Shown here: positions 33,716-42,637 of the stretch, in pieces
How positions within the stretch are numbered: the stretch's first letter is position 1
Layout: each line of letters begins with the position of its first letter
Origin: Solirubrobacter phytolaccae
GTDB lineage: Bacteria > Actinomycetota > Thermoleophilia > Solirubrobacterales > Solirubrobacteraceae
Direction: 5' to 3'
Assembly (NCBI RefSeq): GCF_027587195.1
Contig: NZ_JAPDDP010000032.1
Location: 1-64,000 of the forward strand
DNA length: 64,000 bases
Translations under genes and position numbers: made by a program
The notes under the pieces: generated by a model
Told to the model about the DNA's origin: nothing
What the model saw: the letters and a program-made list of their open reading frames with translations, nothing else
Database searches by the model: none

Positions 33716-33821
33716 GGACGGAGTTCTATGAGCGCGGCGAGCGGCGCTCTAGGACCCCATGGTGTCGTCGGGGGTCACCCCATCCCCGCGGGCGCGAGAC
33801 CCGCTCGCCGACGCGGCGGAC

Positions 33822-36002
33822 TCACCCCACGCGATAGCCCGCGTCCTCGAGGCGCGAGAACGCCCCGGCGACGGCGGACTCGGCCTTGCGAGCGGCGCCG
33901 CGAGCCTGCGCGTAGGCGCGCTCCCGGCCGGAGCGGGCGGCCTGGGCGGCGTCGCCGTATGCGTCGGCGGCCGCGGAGATCTTCGCGCTCAGCGCGGACG
34001 CGAGTGCCGTGTCGGCCGGGCCGGCGGCGAGCTCGGTGGCCGCCGCCTCGCGATAGTCCTCGGCCAGCGACGAGAGCGCGTCGGCCTGCGCGGTGCGCGT
34101 GCGGGCCCGGTTCAGAGCCTTGGCGGAGTTGAACCGAGCAGCCTCGAGGTCGGAAGCCAGCGCGTCGACGTCCTGCGCGAACGCGCTGCTCGGCCCGACC
34201 GGCAGCGCATTCAGGCCGTCGAGCTGCAGCGAAGCCGCGGTTTGGTCGCAGGCCGCCCGGGTCGCGAAGCACGCGACCGCGGCGGCGCCGGTCTCGAGCG
34301 GCACCACGTACACCGTGAGCGGCTTGTCGAACCCGTTCGGCCGCAGGTCGCGATAGCGCACCGCCTGCAGCTCGCCGAGCTTGACCCGATCGTCGGCGGC
34401 AGGCGCCGTCCCGAGCCCGTCCAGGAACGCCGCCGGCAGCAGCTGCGGCCCGGACACCTCGGACAGCGTGCCCGCGACGGCCCAGGCCTCCTTCGCTCCG
34501 ACCGCCACCGGCGCCTGGAAGTCGAGCCCGGGGATCACCGGCGCGCTCGTCCGCGCCCACCCGGTCGGCGCGGTGAGCTGCACACCGCCGCCCGCGACCG
34601 TCACAGGCGCGGCCGCGGCGACCGGCTCGCCCGAGCCGGACCGCCCGGCAAGGAATGCGCCGACGGCCGCCCCGACGACCACGAGCGCCACGACCACCGC
34701 CAAGGGCCGACGCCGCGTGGCGGGGCGCGACGAGTCGCGCGATGAGGCCGTGGTCGCCACCGCGCGGTCGGGCGACGCAGGCGCGGCCGCGGCGTCGCGG
34801 CGCGACACGCGCGTCTCCGGCACGACCTCGCGCTCGCCCACGCGCGTCTCAGGCACGGCCGCCGCCGCGGCGCGCGCGCCGACGCGCGTCTCGCCGGCCG
34901 CGTCTCGGACCGGCGTCTCCGCGGCGTCCTCGCGCCGCGACACGCGCGTCTCCGGCACGGACTCGCGCGGCACGGCCGGCGTGGCCGGCGCGAGTGCGCG
35001 CGCGGCGACCTGCGTCTCCGGTGCGACGTCGGCCGGCGGCGGGGTCGCCACCGCCGACGCGACCGCGCGCAGTGGCGAGGCAGGGGTGGCCTGAGTCGCG
35101 CGGGTCGTGCCGCGCACGGTCGTCGGCGAGCGGCGCGCGTCGGTGGGCATCGGCGCGCCGAACGGGCCGCGGGTGTCGTCGGCGATGCCCTCCAGCGCCG
35201 TCGCGGCCGCCGCGATCATCTCCGAGGCCGTCTCGAAGCGCTCGCCCGGCGTCTTGGCCAGGCCGCGGGCGATGACGGCGTCGATGGCCTGCGGGAGGTC
35301 GTCGCGGCGCTCGGTGACCGACGGGATCGGGTCGCCGACGTGCGCGAAGAGCAAGGCCGCGTCGGTCAGGCGCACGTACGGGACCTCGCCCGTCAGGCAC
35401 TCGTAGAGCACGGCGGCGAGCGCGTACTGGTCGCTCTCGCGGCCGCCGATCTCGCCCGAGATGAGCTCCGGGGCGACGTAGTCGAACGTGCCGACGAACT
35501 GGCCGGTCTTGGTGACGCCGGTCGCGCCCGCCTCCTTCGTCAGGCCGAAGTCGGCGAGGTAGGCGTGGTCGCGGGCGCCGACGAGGATGTTCTGCGGCTT
35601 GATGTCGCGATGGGTCAGGCCGGCCTCATGGGCGGCGTCGAGCGCGTCGGCGATCGGGCCGAGCACGCGCAAGGTCCGCGCCACGCCGAGGCGGCCGCCG
35701 ACGATCAGCTCCTTCAGGTTCGATCCGCGGACGAGCCGCATCGCGAGGAACAGGCCCTCGTCGACCTCGCCCGCCTCGTACACCGGGACGATGTTCGGAT
35801 GGTCGAGCGCGGCCTGGATGAGGCCCTCGCGCCGGAAGCGCTCGCGGAAATCGGCATCGGAGCCCAGCACGTCGGCCAGGAACTTCAGCGCCACGGTGCG
35901 GTTCAGGGACAGCTGCGTCGCCGTGTAGACGATGCCCATCCCACCGCGCCCGAGGACGCTGTCGATCCGGTAGCCGGCGACGGCGTCGCCAGGAGCCAGC
36001 AC
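33822..36002 (-). CDS. PknB-like transmembrane Ser/Thr protein kinase
   Basis: 726 residues from GTG 36002. The kinase domain (about 10-275) is complete: GRGGMG (18-23), ATP-binding Lys40, HRD (131-133), DFG (151-153) and APE (177-179). A juxtamembrane linker of about 150 residues holds six E-T-x-V repeats (329-399), then a transmembrane helix (433-453). The extracellular part (about 455-726) has a globular segment and a helical C-terminus, without PASTA repeats. The repeats are candidate autophosphorylation sites for the nearby FHA proteins. The start lies 3 nt after the stop of the upstream gene, suggesting an operon. Confidence 0.93.
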   Translation of the reverse strand: MLAPGDAVAGYRIDSVLGRGGMGIVYTATQLSLNRTVALKFLADVLGSDADFRERFRREGLIQAALDHPNIVPVYEAGEVDEGLFLAMRLVRGSNLKELIVGGRLGVARTLRVLGPIADALDAAHEAGLTHRDIKPQNILVGARDHAYLADFGLTKEAGATGVTKTGQFVGTFDYVAPELISGEIGGRESDQYALAAVLYECLTGEVPYVRLTDAALLFAHVGDPIPSVTERRDDLPQAIDAVIARGLAKTPGERFETASEMIAAAATALEGIADDTRGPFGAPMPTDARRSPTTVRGTTRATQATPASPLRAVASAVATPPPADVAPETQVAARALAPATPAVPRESVPETRVSRREDAAETPVRDAAGETRVGARAAAAAVPETRVGEREVVPETRVSRRDAAAAPASPDRAVATTASSRDSSRPATRRRPLAVVVALVVVGAAVGAFLAGRSGSGEPVAAAAPVTVAGGGVQLTAPTGWARTSAPVIPGLDFQAPVAVGAKEAWAVAGTLSEVSGPQLLPAAFLDGLGTAPAADDRVKLGELQAVRYRDLRPNGFDKPLTVYVVPLETGAAAVACFATRAACDQTAASLQLDGLNALPVGPSSAFAQDVDALASDLEAARFNSAKALNRARTRTAQADALSSLAEDYREAAATELAAGPADTALASALSAKISAAADAYGDAAQAARSGRERAYAQARGAARKAESAVAGAFSRLEDAGYRVG

Positions 36003-36005
36003 GGC

Positions 36006-36377
36006 TCAGCCGATCTCTTCGACCGGCTTCGACGGCTGCTGCTTCGCCGGCGGCGGCGCAGTGGTCGTCGAGGGCCGGGGCGTCGACGGAGCCGTCGTGG
36101 CCGCGGGCGGGGCGGTGGCCGCGGGCGACACCGACGAGCCCGACGACGGCGTGGTCGTCTTCCGCTTCGGCTTCGGCGTCCGCACGGGCCGCAGCGCCGG
36201 GATCGTCCGCGCCGCGCCCACGCCCGAGGCCGACACCGGCGCTCCCGCCTCCAGCGGCGCCGGCGTCGCGCGCGCGGGCACGACCGGCGCTTCCGCGTCC
36301 GCGCGCGTCACGCGCCCCAACCCGAACGCCGCCGCCACCAAGCCTGCGCCCACCAACACGATCAAGACGGTCCGCAT
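36006..36377 (-). CDS. Small membrane-anchored Pro/Thr-rich protein
   Basis: 123 residues. An N-terminal hydrophobic helix (about 3-20) is a signal peptide or anchor; the remainder is disordered, rich in Pro, Thr, Ala and Ser with a basic KPKRK patch, and ends VEEIG. No domain is recognised. It sits 3 nt upstream of the kinase gene and 1 nt after the preceding gene, so all three are probably one transcript. It could be a kinase accessory or an exported spacer-like protein. Confidence 0.7.
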   Translation of the reverse strand: MRTVLIVLVGAGLVAAAFGLGRVTRADAEAPVVPARATPAPLEAGAPVSASGVGAARTIPALRPVRTPKPKRKTTTPSSGSSVSPAATAPPAATTAPSTPRPSTTTAPPPAKQQPSKPVEEIG

Positions 36378-36378
36378 G

Positions 36379-37455
36379 TCAGTAGCACGCTCCCTTCACC
36401 GGCGTGGACTTGCCCTCGGGCAGGCAGCGCTTCCACGTCTGCGTCATCGTCGTCTTCTTCACCGTGTAGCGGTAGGTCGTGCCGTTGTAGCCCGGCCGCG
36501 CGACGCTGACCTCGATCGTCGTCCCCGGCTTCAGGCGCCCGGCGCGCAGCTTGCTCGCGCTCACGTTCAGCCGCGACTTGGTCAGCTTGAGCGTCTGCTT
36601 CTTGCACCCGCGCGAGCACTTGACGGTGACCTTCCCGCCCTTGGGCGCACCGCTCAGCCGCAGCTCGCGCATGATCACGCCGCGCCCGCTCGTCGGGACG
36701 ATCCGCCACTTGACGTCGATCTCCTGGCGCTTGCGGTCCTCGCAGCCGTCCTGGTTGAGGTCGCGCCCACGCGTGCCCTTGCCCGGGCACTTGTCCTTCG
36801 CGCCGCGGATGCCGTCCATGTCGGGATCGGGGTCGTCCGGAGCGAGCCCGCCCGGCGTCGTGGTCCCGCCGCCACCGCCACCGCCGCCGGAGCCACCTCC
36901 TCCACCGCCGCTTCCTCCGCCGGCGGGGTCCGGGACGAAGCCTCCCTGCCAAGCGAAGTCGCCCGTGGCGGGCGAGCCGCTGCCGCGCGTCCGGCCGCCG
37001 ATCTGCACGAGGTACGTCTTGCCGGCCTCGAGCCCACGCACGGCGAGGCTCTCACGCATCGTCGGTGAGCCCTCGTCGAAGGAATCGTCAGAGCAGACCT
37101 TCTCGCCCGTCGCGACGTCCTCGATCACCATCCGCGCGTCGATCCCGATCGCGACGATCGCCAGCGAGCCGGCCGCGTGCGGATGCACGGCCATCCACAG
37201 CGTCCGGCCGAACGTCTGGCCGTCGGGGCACGACTGCAGCGGCGTGACCCGCGCGTCGGCATTGCTCGACGCCATCGGCTGCGTCTCCGTCGGCCCCGGC
37301 GCGCGCGTGCCCGGCGCGTTGAAGCAGTACGGCGCCTCGCGGGTGTAGCCCTCCTGCGTGCACGTGAGCTGCGCGGAGGCCGCGCCCGGAGCGAGCAGGA
37401 CGCACAACAGCGCCGCTGCCACGATCCCGCCGAATTTCGCCCGCGCCCTACCCAT
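36379..37455 (-). CDS. Secreted protein with Gly-rich linker and calcium-binding-like repeat
   Basis: 358 residues. A signal peptide (about 1-28) precedes a beta-rich N-terminal domain (about 30-175) containing several Cys. A pure Gly/Ser linker (about 177-198) follows, then an Asp-rich DDPDPDMDGI...DLNQDGCED segment resembling thrombospondin type 3 calcium sites, and a basic C-terminal beta domain (about 245-358, with CSRGC). Extracellular. It begins the kinase operon, 1 nt before the next gene. A calcium-stabilised surface protein is a reasonable guess; ligand unknown. Confidence 0.75.
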   Translation of the reverse strand: MGRARAKFGGIVAAALLCVLLAPGAASAQLTCTQEGYTREAPYCFNAPGTRAPGPTETQPMASSNADARVTPLQSCPDGQTFGRTLWMAVHPHAAGSLAIVAIGIDARMVIEDVATGEKVCSDDSFDEGSPTMRESLAVRGLEAGKTYLVQIGGRTRGSGSPATGDFAWQGGFVPDPAGGGSGGGGGGSGGGGGGGGTTTPGGLAPDDPDPDMDGIRGAKDKCPGKGTRGRDLNQDGCEDRKRQEIDVKWRIVPTSGRGVIMRELRLSGAPKGGKVTVKCSRGCKKQTLKLTKSRLNVSASKLRAGRLKPGTTIEVSVARPGYNGTTYRYTVKKTTMTQTWKRCLPEGKSTPVKGACY

Positions 37456-37525
37456 CCGTGCCGGCCACAAACTACATGACGCTTGTCGACGCGGTGTTGA
37501 CAACGTGAGTCCGATCACGCCGACT

Positions 37526-37846
37526 TCACGCAATCAGCAGCCGGAGACGGGTGCCCCCGACGCGCAGCTCGTCGCCCTCGAGCAACGGATGCGGGACCGC
37601 GATCCGCGCGCCGTTCACCCACGTGCCGTTGGTCGAGTCGAGGTCGTCGATCCGCGCCCCGTCCTCGAACACCGTCACGAGCGCGTGCCGGCGCGACACC
37701 TGGTCGTCGTCGATCACGATCCCCGCCTCCTCCGCCCGCCCGATCGCGATCGCGAACGCGCCCGCCAGCGGGAACTCGCGCCCGCTGTCCGGCCCGTCGA
37801 GCACGACCAGCCGCACCCCGCCGGACCTAGAATCGCCCGTGGCCAT
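37526..37846 (-). CDS. Stand-alone FHA-domain protein
   Basis: 106 residues, almost entirely one FHA domain: GRA (35-37), SRRHA, LDSTNGTWVNG. These are the phosphothreonine-binding loops, all intact. Cytoplasmic, no partner domain, so probably an adaptor for a kinase. Its ATG at 37846 overlaps the ATG of the divergent FHA-HTH gene in a shared CATG; a GTG at 37816 is a possible alternative that would relieve the overlap. Confidence 0.85.
   Translation of the reverse strand: MATGDSRSGGVRLVVLDGPDSGREFPLAGAFAIAIGRAEEAGIVIDDDQVSRRHALVTVFEDGARIDDLDSTNGTWVNGARIAVPHPLLEGDELRVGGTRLRLLIA
37828..37833 (+). promoter_or_regulatory. Candidate -10 box for a leaderless FHA-HTH transcript
   Basis: TAGAAT matches an actinobacterial -10 element. 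Transcription starting about 6 nt downstream would begin at or near GTG 37839, in frame with ATG 37845, giving a leaderless mRNA. There is no ribosome-binding site upstream of either codon, which supports the idea. No -35 box is evident. Confidence 0.4.
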
Positions 37847-38507
37847 GGCCCTTCCCTCCCCCGTCGACATCCAGGCGCGCCTGCACGCCGAGCGCCTCGG
37901 CACGCCGTTCCTGCTCTACCGCGACGGTGAGAGCACCCAGCACATCCGCGCGCTGGACCCGGCCGAGGCGCCGATCAGCATCGGCCGCGCGCCCGAGACC
38001 ACGCTCACGCTCGCGTGGGACCCGGACGTCAGCCGCCTGCACGCCGAGCTCGAGGTCTCCGGCGGCCAGTGGATGCTCATCGACGACGGCCTCTCCCGCA
38101 ACGGCTCGTACGTCAACGGCGAGCGGCTCGCGGGCCGCCGGCGGCTGCGCGACGGCGACGCGCTGCGCTTCGGCGAGACGCTCGTGCAGTTCCGCGCGCC
38201 GCTGCAGGGCGCTTCGCAGGCTACGGCGGCCGGCGCGGATCTCGCCACCGCGGCCGACCTGACCGAGGCGCAGAAGCGCGTGCTGGTCGCGCTCTGCCGC
38301 CCCTTCAAGACCGGGGACGCGTTCGCCACGCCGGCCACCAATCAGCAGATCGCCGCCGAGCTCTTCCTCTCGGTCGACGCGGTGAAGGGCCATCTGCGCA
38401 CGCTGTTCGCGAAGTTCGGCGTGGACGGCCTGCCGCAGATGCAGAAGCGCGTGCGGCTGGCCGAGCGGGCGTTCTTGACAGGGGTCGTGACCGAGCGCGA
38501 GCTGTAA
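37845..38507 (+). CDS. FHA-domain protein with C-terminal helix-turn-helix
   Basis: 220 residues from ATG 37845, or 222 from GTG 37839. The FHA domain (about 20-115) has IGRAPE, SRLHAEL and SRNGSYVNGERL; the usual His of S-R-x-H is kept. The C-terminal part (about 135-215) has a predicted winged/LuxR-like helix-turn-helix: NQQIAAELFLSVDAVKGHLRTLFAKFGV. It would link Thr phosphorylation to transcription. Divergent from the small FHA gene, with which it shares start-codon bases. A hairpin terminator follows. Confidence 0.85.
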   Translation: MALPSPVDIQARLHAERLGTPFLLYRDGESTQHIRALDPAEAPISIGRAPETTLTLAWDPDVSRLHAELEVSGGQWMLIDDGLSRNGSYVNGERLAGRRRLRDGDALRFGETLVQFRAPLQGASQATAAGADLATAADLTEAQKRVLVALCRPFKTGDAFATPATNQQIAAELFLSVDAVKGHLRTLFAKFGVDGLPQMQKRVRLAERAFLTGVVTEREL

Positions 38508-38523
38508 CACGCCCCGGGTTGTA

Positions 38524-38543
38524 TGCGCGCCGGGCGGCGCGCA
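38524..38543. terminator. Hairpin between convergent genes
   Basis: A perfect 8-bp stem (TGCGCGCC/GGCGCGCA) with a GGGC loop is flanked by a further CCCCGGGT/ACCCGAGG pair with one mismatch. It lies between two convergent stop codons and can serve both strands. There is no T-run, as is common in high-GC genomes. Confidence 0.6.
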
Positions 38544-38547
38544 CCAC

Positions 38548-39423
38548 CTACCCGAGGTGTTGAACCGACGACACCCTCGCCCGGGCGGGACGCCGGCGCG
38601 CGACGGCGACGACGACGCCGACCACGACGAGCAGCGCGAGCACCAGCAGCCACGGGATCGCGAACGCGTGACCGGTCGCCTGCACCGGCTTGAGCGGGGA
38701 GACCGAACCGGCCTCGTCCGTGATCAGGGGCAGGAGCTCGACGGTGGCGCTCAGCCGGACCGCGGGCGTGACGTCCGGCACGCGCGCGGACCCCTTCCAG
38801 GTCTTGCCGGGCAGCACCGCGGGGCTGTCCGGGAGCTTGCCGGCCGCGGCCTTCCAGCGACCGAACGGGCCGCTGACGGACACCGTGGGCTGCGCGGAGA
38901 GGATCGCGTTGCCCGTGTTGCGGAGCGTGTACTCGACGGTGGCGTCGCCGCCGGAGTACTCCATGCGCACGTCCTCGACCACGAGCGAAGGCGTGAGCGG
39001 ACCGCCGACGCGCAGGTTGATCGCGGCCGTGGCCTCGCTGCCGCCACCGGCCGCGACGATGCCGCCGACCCGGTCGCCGGCCTCGGCGTCCTGCGGCAGG
39101 GTCAGGGTGAAGGGCACTTCGGCCGTCTCGCCGGCCGGGACGGTCACGGCCGCCTGCGCGAGCTCGAGGCCCGGGACGCCGTCGGCGGCCCGGAGCGTGA
39201 CGTCGAGCGGCGCGGCGCCGGTGTTGAACACGGCGACGGCGTCCTCGAGGGTGCCGCCGGGGTTGAGCGTGTAGCGAAAGGCTTGTCGGCCGGAGCCGAA
39301 GGTGGTGTCGGCCGGGGCGAGCGTCCAGTCCGCGGCCGCGGCCGGCCGGGTGAGCGACCCGACCAGCCCCAGCGTGAGCAACAACACGACGACGACGCGG
39401 GGGCTGATCGGGCGCAACGTCAT
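38548..39423 (-). CDS. DUF916/WxL-partner-like membrane protein
   Basis: 291 residues. A signal peptide (1-30) is followed by two Ig-like beta domains (about 31-145 and 150-250) and a C-terminal transmembrane helix (about 254-277) with a short Arg-rich cytoplasmic tail. The YTLNPGGTLEDAVAVFNTGAAPLDVTL stretch and PAGETAEVPFTLTLPQDAEAGDRVGGIVA match the pattern of DUF916-type peptidoglycan-binding partners of WxL proteins. Its ATG is 4 nt after the stop of a phosphatase that ends in the shared 116-residue module. I infer it anchors such modules to the wall; the DUF916 match is by eye. Confidence 0.72.
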   Translation of the reverse strand: MTLRPISPRVVVVLLLTLGLVGSLTRPAAAADWTLAPADTTFGSGRQAFRYTLNPGGTLEDAVAVFNTGAAPLDVTLRAADGVPGLELAQAAVTVPAGETAEVPFTLTLPQDAEAGDRVGGIVAAGGGSEATAAINLRVGGPLTPSLVVEDVRMEYSGGDATVEYTLRNTGNAILSAQPTVSVSGPFGRWKAAAGKLPDSPAVLPGKTWKGSARVPDVTPAVRLSATVELLPLITDEAGSVSPLKPVQATGHAFAIPWLLVLALLVVVGVVVAVARRRPARARVSSVQHLG

Positions 39424-39427
39424 GCTC

Positions 39428-41230
39428 CTACGGGTTCGTCGTGGAGAGCGTGAACGTGAGCGACTTCGTGTAGGCACCGGTGCGCAGGGCGTCGGTGGAC
39501 TTCACGAGCTGCTTGAACGAGACGTCGACCTTGTCGTTGGAGACCGGAGCGGCCCACGCGGACTTGGAGAACGCGACCTGGAGCGGCTCCGGGAGGGAGA
39601 ACGCGCCGTTGGTCAGGTGACCGGGGTCGGAGACGGTCAGCGCGGCGTCGCCGGCCGTGGAGATCACGGTGGCGTCGGTCGCGGCCGAGTACTCCTTCTC
39701 GAGGCCCGGCGTGAACGCGCCGAACGTCGCCGGCGTGCCGAGCGTCAGGGACAGCGTGGCCGGGACGGTGCCACCGACGGGCGCGTCGGTGTTGGCCTCA
39801 GCCGCGTGGATGGTGACCTTGTCGACGATCGAGCCGACCGGCTGGGCCGGGGACGCGCCGCCGTTCGGGCCGCACCAGGAGCCGTTCTCGACCGCCGAGT
39901 TCGGAGCGGCGCACGTGCCGGACCGGACGTTCTCGACGACGAGCTTGTCGTTGCGGACCTGGACGCGCACGTAGGTGCGGACGTGCTCCTGGTTCTCGAC
40001 CGAGTTCGCGTAGTGCGAGTTCGGGTTCAGCGGGTCCGGGCCGAACTCGCCCGCGACCGGCTTGGTGATGTCGTAGTACTTCGAGCCCGAGGCGGAGTTG
40101 CCCGTGACGTAGATCACGCCACCGGGACCCGTGACCACCTGCGCGGCACCCGGCTGCTCGGACGCGTTGGCCTTCTGGCCGTTCTTGAGCGCGTACGAAC
40201 GCGAGTAGCTGTGGTCGTGGCCGGCGAGGACCAGATCCACGCCGAGGTTCGAGAACGCCGTCGGGAAGTCCTGACGACGCTGCTTGTTGTCGCCGTCGTT
40301 GGCGTGCGACGCCGGCGAGTAGATCGCGTGGTGGAACACGAGGACCGTGTACTTGGCCTCGGAGCCGTGGGCGTTGACGGTGTCCGTGACGTACTTGACG
40401 TGCGCCGCGTCCTTGGTGCCCGCGTAGGCGTTCGAGTTCAGGTGGATGAACAGAACGTCCTTGTAGACGTAGTAGTAGTCACCGCCGGACTGCGTGCTCG
40501 TGCTGCCCGAGTAGTAGTCGGCGGAGCGGTCGGTGTTCGGCGTCCAGAAGTGCTGGTCGTACGCCTTGCCACCGACGTCGTGGTTGCCGATCGTGGCCGC
40601 CCACGGGTACTGGCGCAGCTTGTCGGACTTCAGGAACGCGTCCCACTGGGACTCGGTGTTGGCCGTCTCGACCTGGTCGCCGCCCGAGACGAGCAGCTCC
40701 GCGTTCGGGTTGGCGGCGAGGGACACGTTGAGGGTGTCCTCCCAGCCGGCGCCGTCCTTGGGGACGTTGCCCGACGAGCCGATCTGCGGGTCGCCGTAGA
40801 ACAGGAAGTCGAACTCGCCCTTGAACTTCTGCGTCTTGAACGTGTACGTGGCGGACCAGGAGCCCTCGGAGCCCACGCGGTACGAGTACGCGGTGTCCTC
40901 CTGCAGGCCGCTCAGGATGGCGTGGCCGTTGAAGCCGCCGTTGACCGTGTTCGCGGCGACCGTCGCCGCGAACGTCGTGGCGGAAGCCGGGAACGCGCCG
41001 TCCGTCAGCGAGGCGGTCGGGGCGACCTGCACCGACTGCGCGGTGTTGGCGGACGTGTACCAGGACACGACCCGCTGCGACGCGTTGGCACCGACGCCGA
41101 GCGAGATCGCGGACGACGTCGCCGGAGCCTGAGCGCCGGCGATCGTGATCCCTCCGATACCCAGCGCTGCCGTTGCGGTGATGGCGGCAAGACCCACAGC
41201 CATCGCCCGCGGTGTGTGTGAAAACTTCAC
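39428..41230 (-). CDS. Secreted purple acid phosphatase-like metallophosphoesterase with C-terminal module
   Basis: 600 residues from GTG 41230, which has AAGGAG 8 nt upstream. A signal peptide (about 1-33) is followed by a fibronectin-like N-terminal domain (about 35-125) and a calcineurin-like phosphoesterase domain with the metal motifs GDPQ, GGDQV, GNHD, VFHHAIYS and GHDHSYSRS in order. The last 116 residues are the module shared with three other proteins in the window. It should hydrolyse phosphomonoesters outside the cell. The DUF916-like gene lies 4 nt downstream. Confidence 0.92.
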   Translation of the reverse strand: MKFSHTPRAMAVGLAAITATAALGIGGITIAGAQAPATSSAISLGVGANASQRVVSWYTSANTAQSVQVAPTASLTDGAFPASATTFAATVAANTVNGGFNGHAILSGLQEDTAYSYRVGSEGSWSATYTFKTQKFKGEFDFLFYGDPQIGSSGNVPKDGAGWEDTLNVSLAANPNAELLVSGGDQVETANTESQWDAFLKSDKLRQYPWAATIGNHDVGGKAYDQHFWTPNTDRSADYYSGSTSTQSGGDYYYVYKDVLFIHLNSNAYAGTKDAAHVKYVTDTVNAHGSEAKYTVLVFHHAIYSPASHANDGDNKQRRQDFPTAFSNLGVDLVLAGHDHSYSRSYALKNGQKANASEQPGAAQVVTGPGGVIYVTGNSASGSKYYDITKPVAGEFGPDPLNPNSHYANSVENQEHVRTYVRVQVRNDKLVVENVRSGTCAAPNSAVENGSWCGPNGGASPAQPVGSIVDKVTIHAAEANTDAPVGGTVPATLSLTLGTPATFGAFTPGLEKEYSAATDATVISTAGDAALTVSDPGHLTNGAFSLPEPLQVAFSKSAWAAPVSNDKVDVSFKQLVKSTDALRTGAYTKSLTFTLSTTNP

Positions 41231-41352
41231 CGACGTTTCTCCTTCGTCAGTTTGAGTGCTGCGACATAGACCGGCCGCAGCTTCCTTCAGACGCGAGTAC
41301 ATCGGTGTGAACAACCCGGTTCCTGTGAATGAGTCGAATATGAGTGAGACGT

Positions 41353-42528
41353 TCACACGCCGGCAACGCGCTGCACGAACCACAGCAGGCCCATGGCACA
41401 CACACCCGTGGCGATCGCACCGGTGGCCGACAACCCGGCGAGCGGGAGGCGACGACGGAGGAACATCAGCACCGGGAAGACGGCGAGGATGATCGCCAGC
41501 TGCACGGTCTCGATGCCGAGGTTGAACACCAGCAGCGACGACAGCAGCGACCAGGAGAAGTCCCGGTCCAGGCCGAGCGCCGACGCGAACCCGAGGCCGT
41601 GCACGAGGCCGAAGACGAACACGAGCGCCAGCCGTGGCCAGTCGAGCTCGCGCGGGTCGCTGTCGTCGCCCCGCCAGAGCCGGTAGAGCGTCATGGCGGC
41701 GACGACCGAGATCGACAGCGCGATGATCGGCTCGATCACCGACGCGGGCGCGCTGACGAAGCCGAGCGCGGCCAGGATGAACGTCACCGAGTGCGCGATC
41801 GTGAACGTCGTGGCGACGGCGATGATGTCGCGCAGGCGGCGCGACCCCGCGATCAGCGCCAGCAGGAACAGGATGTGGTCGATGCCCGTGTAGAGGTGCT
41901 CGGCCCCGAGGCGGAAGAACTGCCAGTACTCCTCCAAGCGGCTCTGCTGCGTGGAGAACGACGGGTGGCTGGAGTTCAGGCTGGCCGTGCCGTGCTGGAG
42001 GTCCAGCTCCTCGTAGGTGACGATCGTGTTCGTGCTGCGGACGTACTTCTCCGAGCCGGGGAACAGCTTGCTCGTGAGCTCGTGCGCCTTGACGTCCGGC
42101 GGGCAGGCGAAGTCGAGCGGCAGGTACGCGTAGGGCACGCCGTCGCGCTGCTCGATCGTGATCGCGCCGCGCTTGGTCGGCGTGCACTTCTCGCCGTCGC
42201 CGGTGACGCTGAAGCGGTTGGCGACGTACTGGACGACCGTGGCCGCGTGCTGCTCGAGCGCGGCCGCCTGCGCCGTGGGCTCGCCGCCCTCGAAGGCGGC
42301 GGTGCCGTCGTTGAAGAGCGCGTCGTTGTGCTCGAAGTCGGCGGCGGAGACGACCAGCAGGTCGTACTCGAGCCCGAGCTCGGTGTGCACGTGGTCGCGC
42401 TCCCCCGAGCTTGCGTCCACGTACACCACGGAGCTGAACCCGTGTGCGAACGCAGATGAGGCATATATGAGAACAATGCCTAGCGTCAGCGCAATTGTGA
42501 GAGTTTTATGTGAGAAGTGTCTAACCAT
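41353..42528 (-). CDS. HupE/UreJ-family membrane protein
   Basis: 391 residues. A signal peptide (about 1-28, ending SAFAHG) precedes an extracytoplasmic domain (about 30-195) and a membrane domain with six or seven helices. The family signature GAEHLYTGIDHILFLLALI is present, followed by TIAHSVTFILA and FGLVHGLGFA, with conserved His residues that could bind metal. HupE/UreJ proteins are linked to nickel or cobalt uptake, but long versions such as this have unproven roles. No hydrogenase or urease gene is near. The first 60 bp are noticeably AT-rich. Confidence 0.85.
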   Translation of the reverse strand: MVRHFSHKTLTIALTLGIVLIYASSAFAHGFSSVVYVDASSGERDHVHTELGLEYDLLVVSAADFEHNDALFNDGTAAFEGGEPTAQAAALEQHAATVVQYVANRFSVTGDGEKCTPTKRGAITIEQRDGVPYAYLPLDFACPPDVKAHELTSKLFPGSEKYVRSTNTIVTYEELDLQHGTASLNSSHPSFSTQQSRLEEYWQFFRLGAEHLYTGIDHILFLLALIAGSRRLRDIIAVATTFTIAHSVTFILAALGFVSAPASVIEPIIALSISVVAAMTLYRLWRGDDSDPRELDWPRLALVFVFGLVHGLGFASALGLDRDFSWSLLSSLLVFNLGIETVQLAIILAVFPVLMFLRRRLPLAGLSATGAIATGVCAMGLLWFVQRVAGV

Positions 42529-42637
42529 GGGGTCACCGAGTCGGGTGCCGCATGATCTGCTGTCACACATCGATGACCTGTGAAGGGTGTGTGAACGACC
42601 CTCTGAGTTACACCGACGAGCCGCCACGCTCTCCTGC

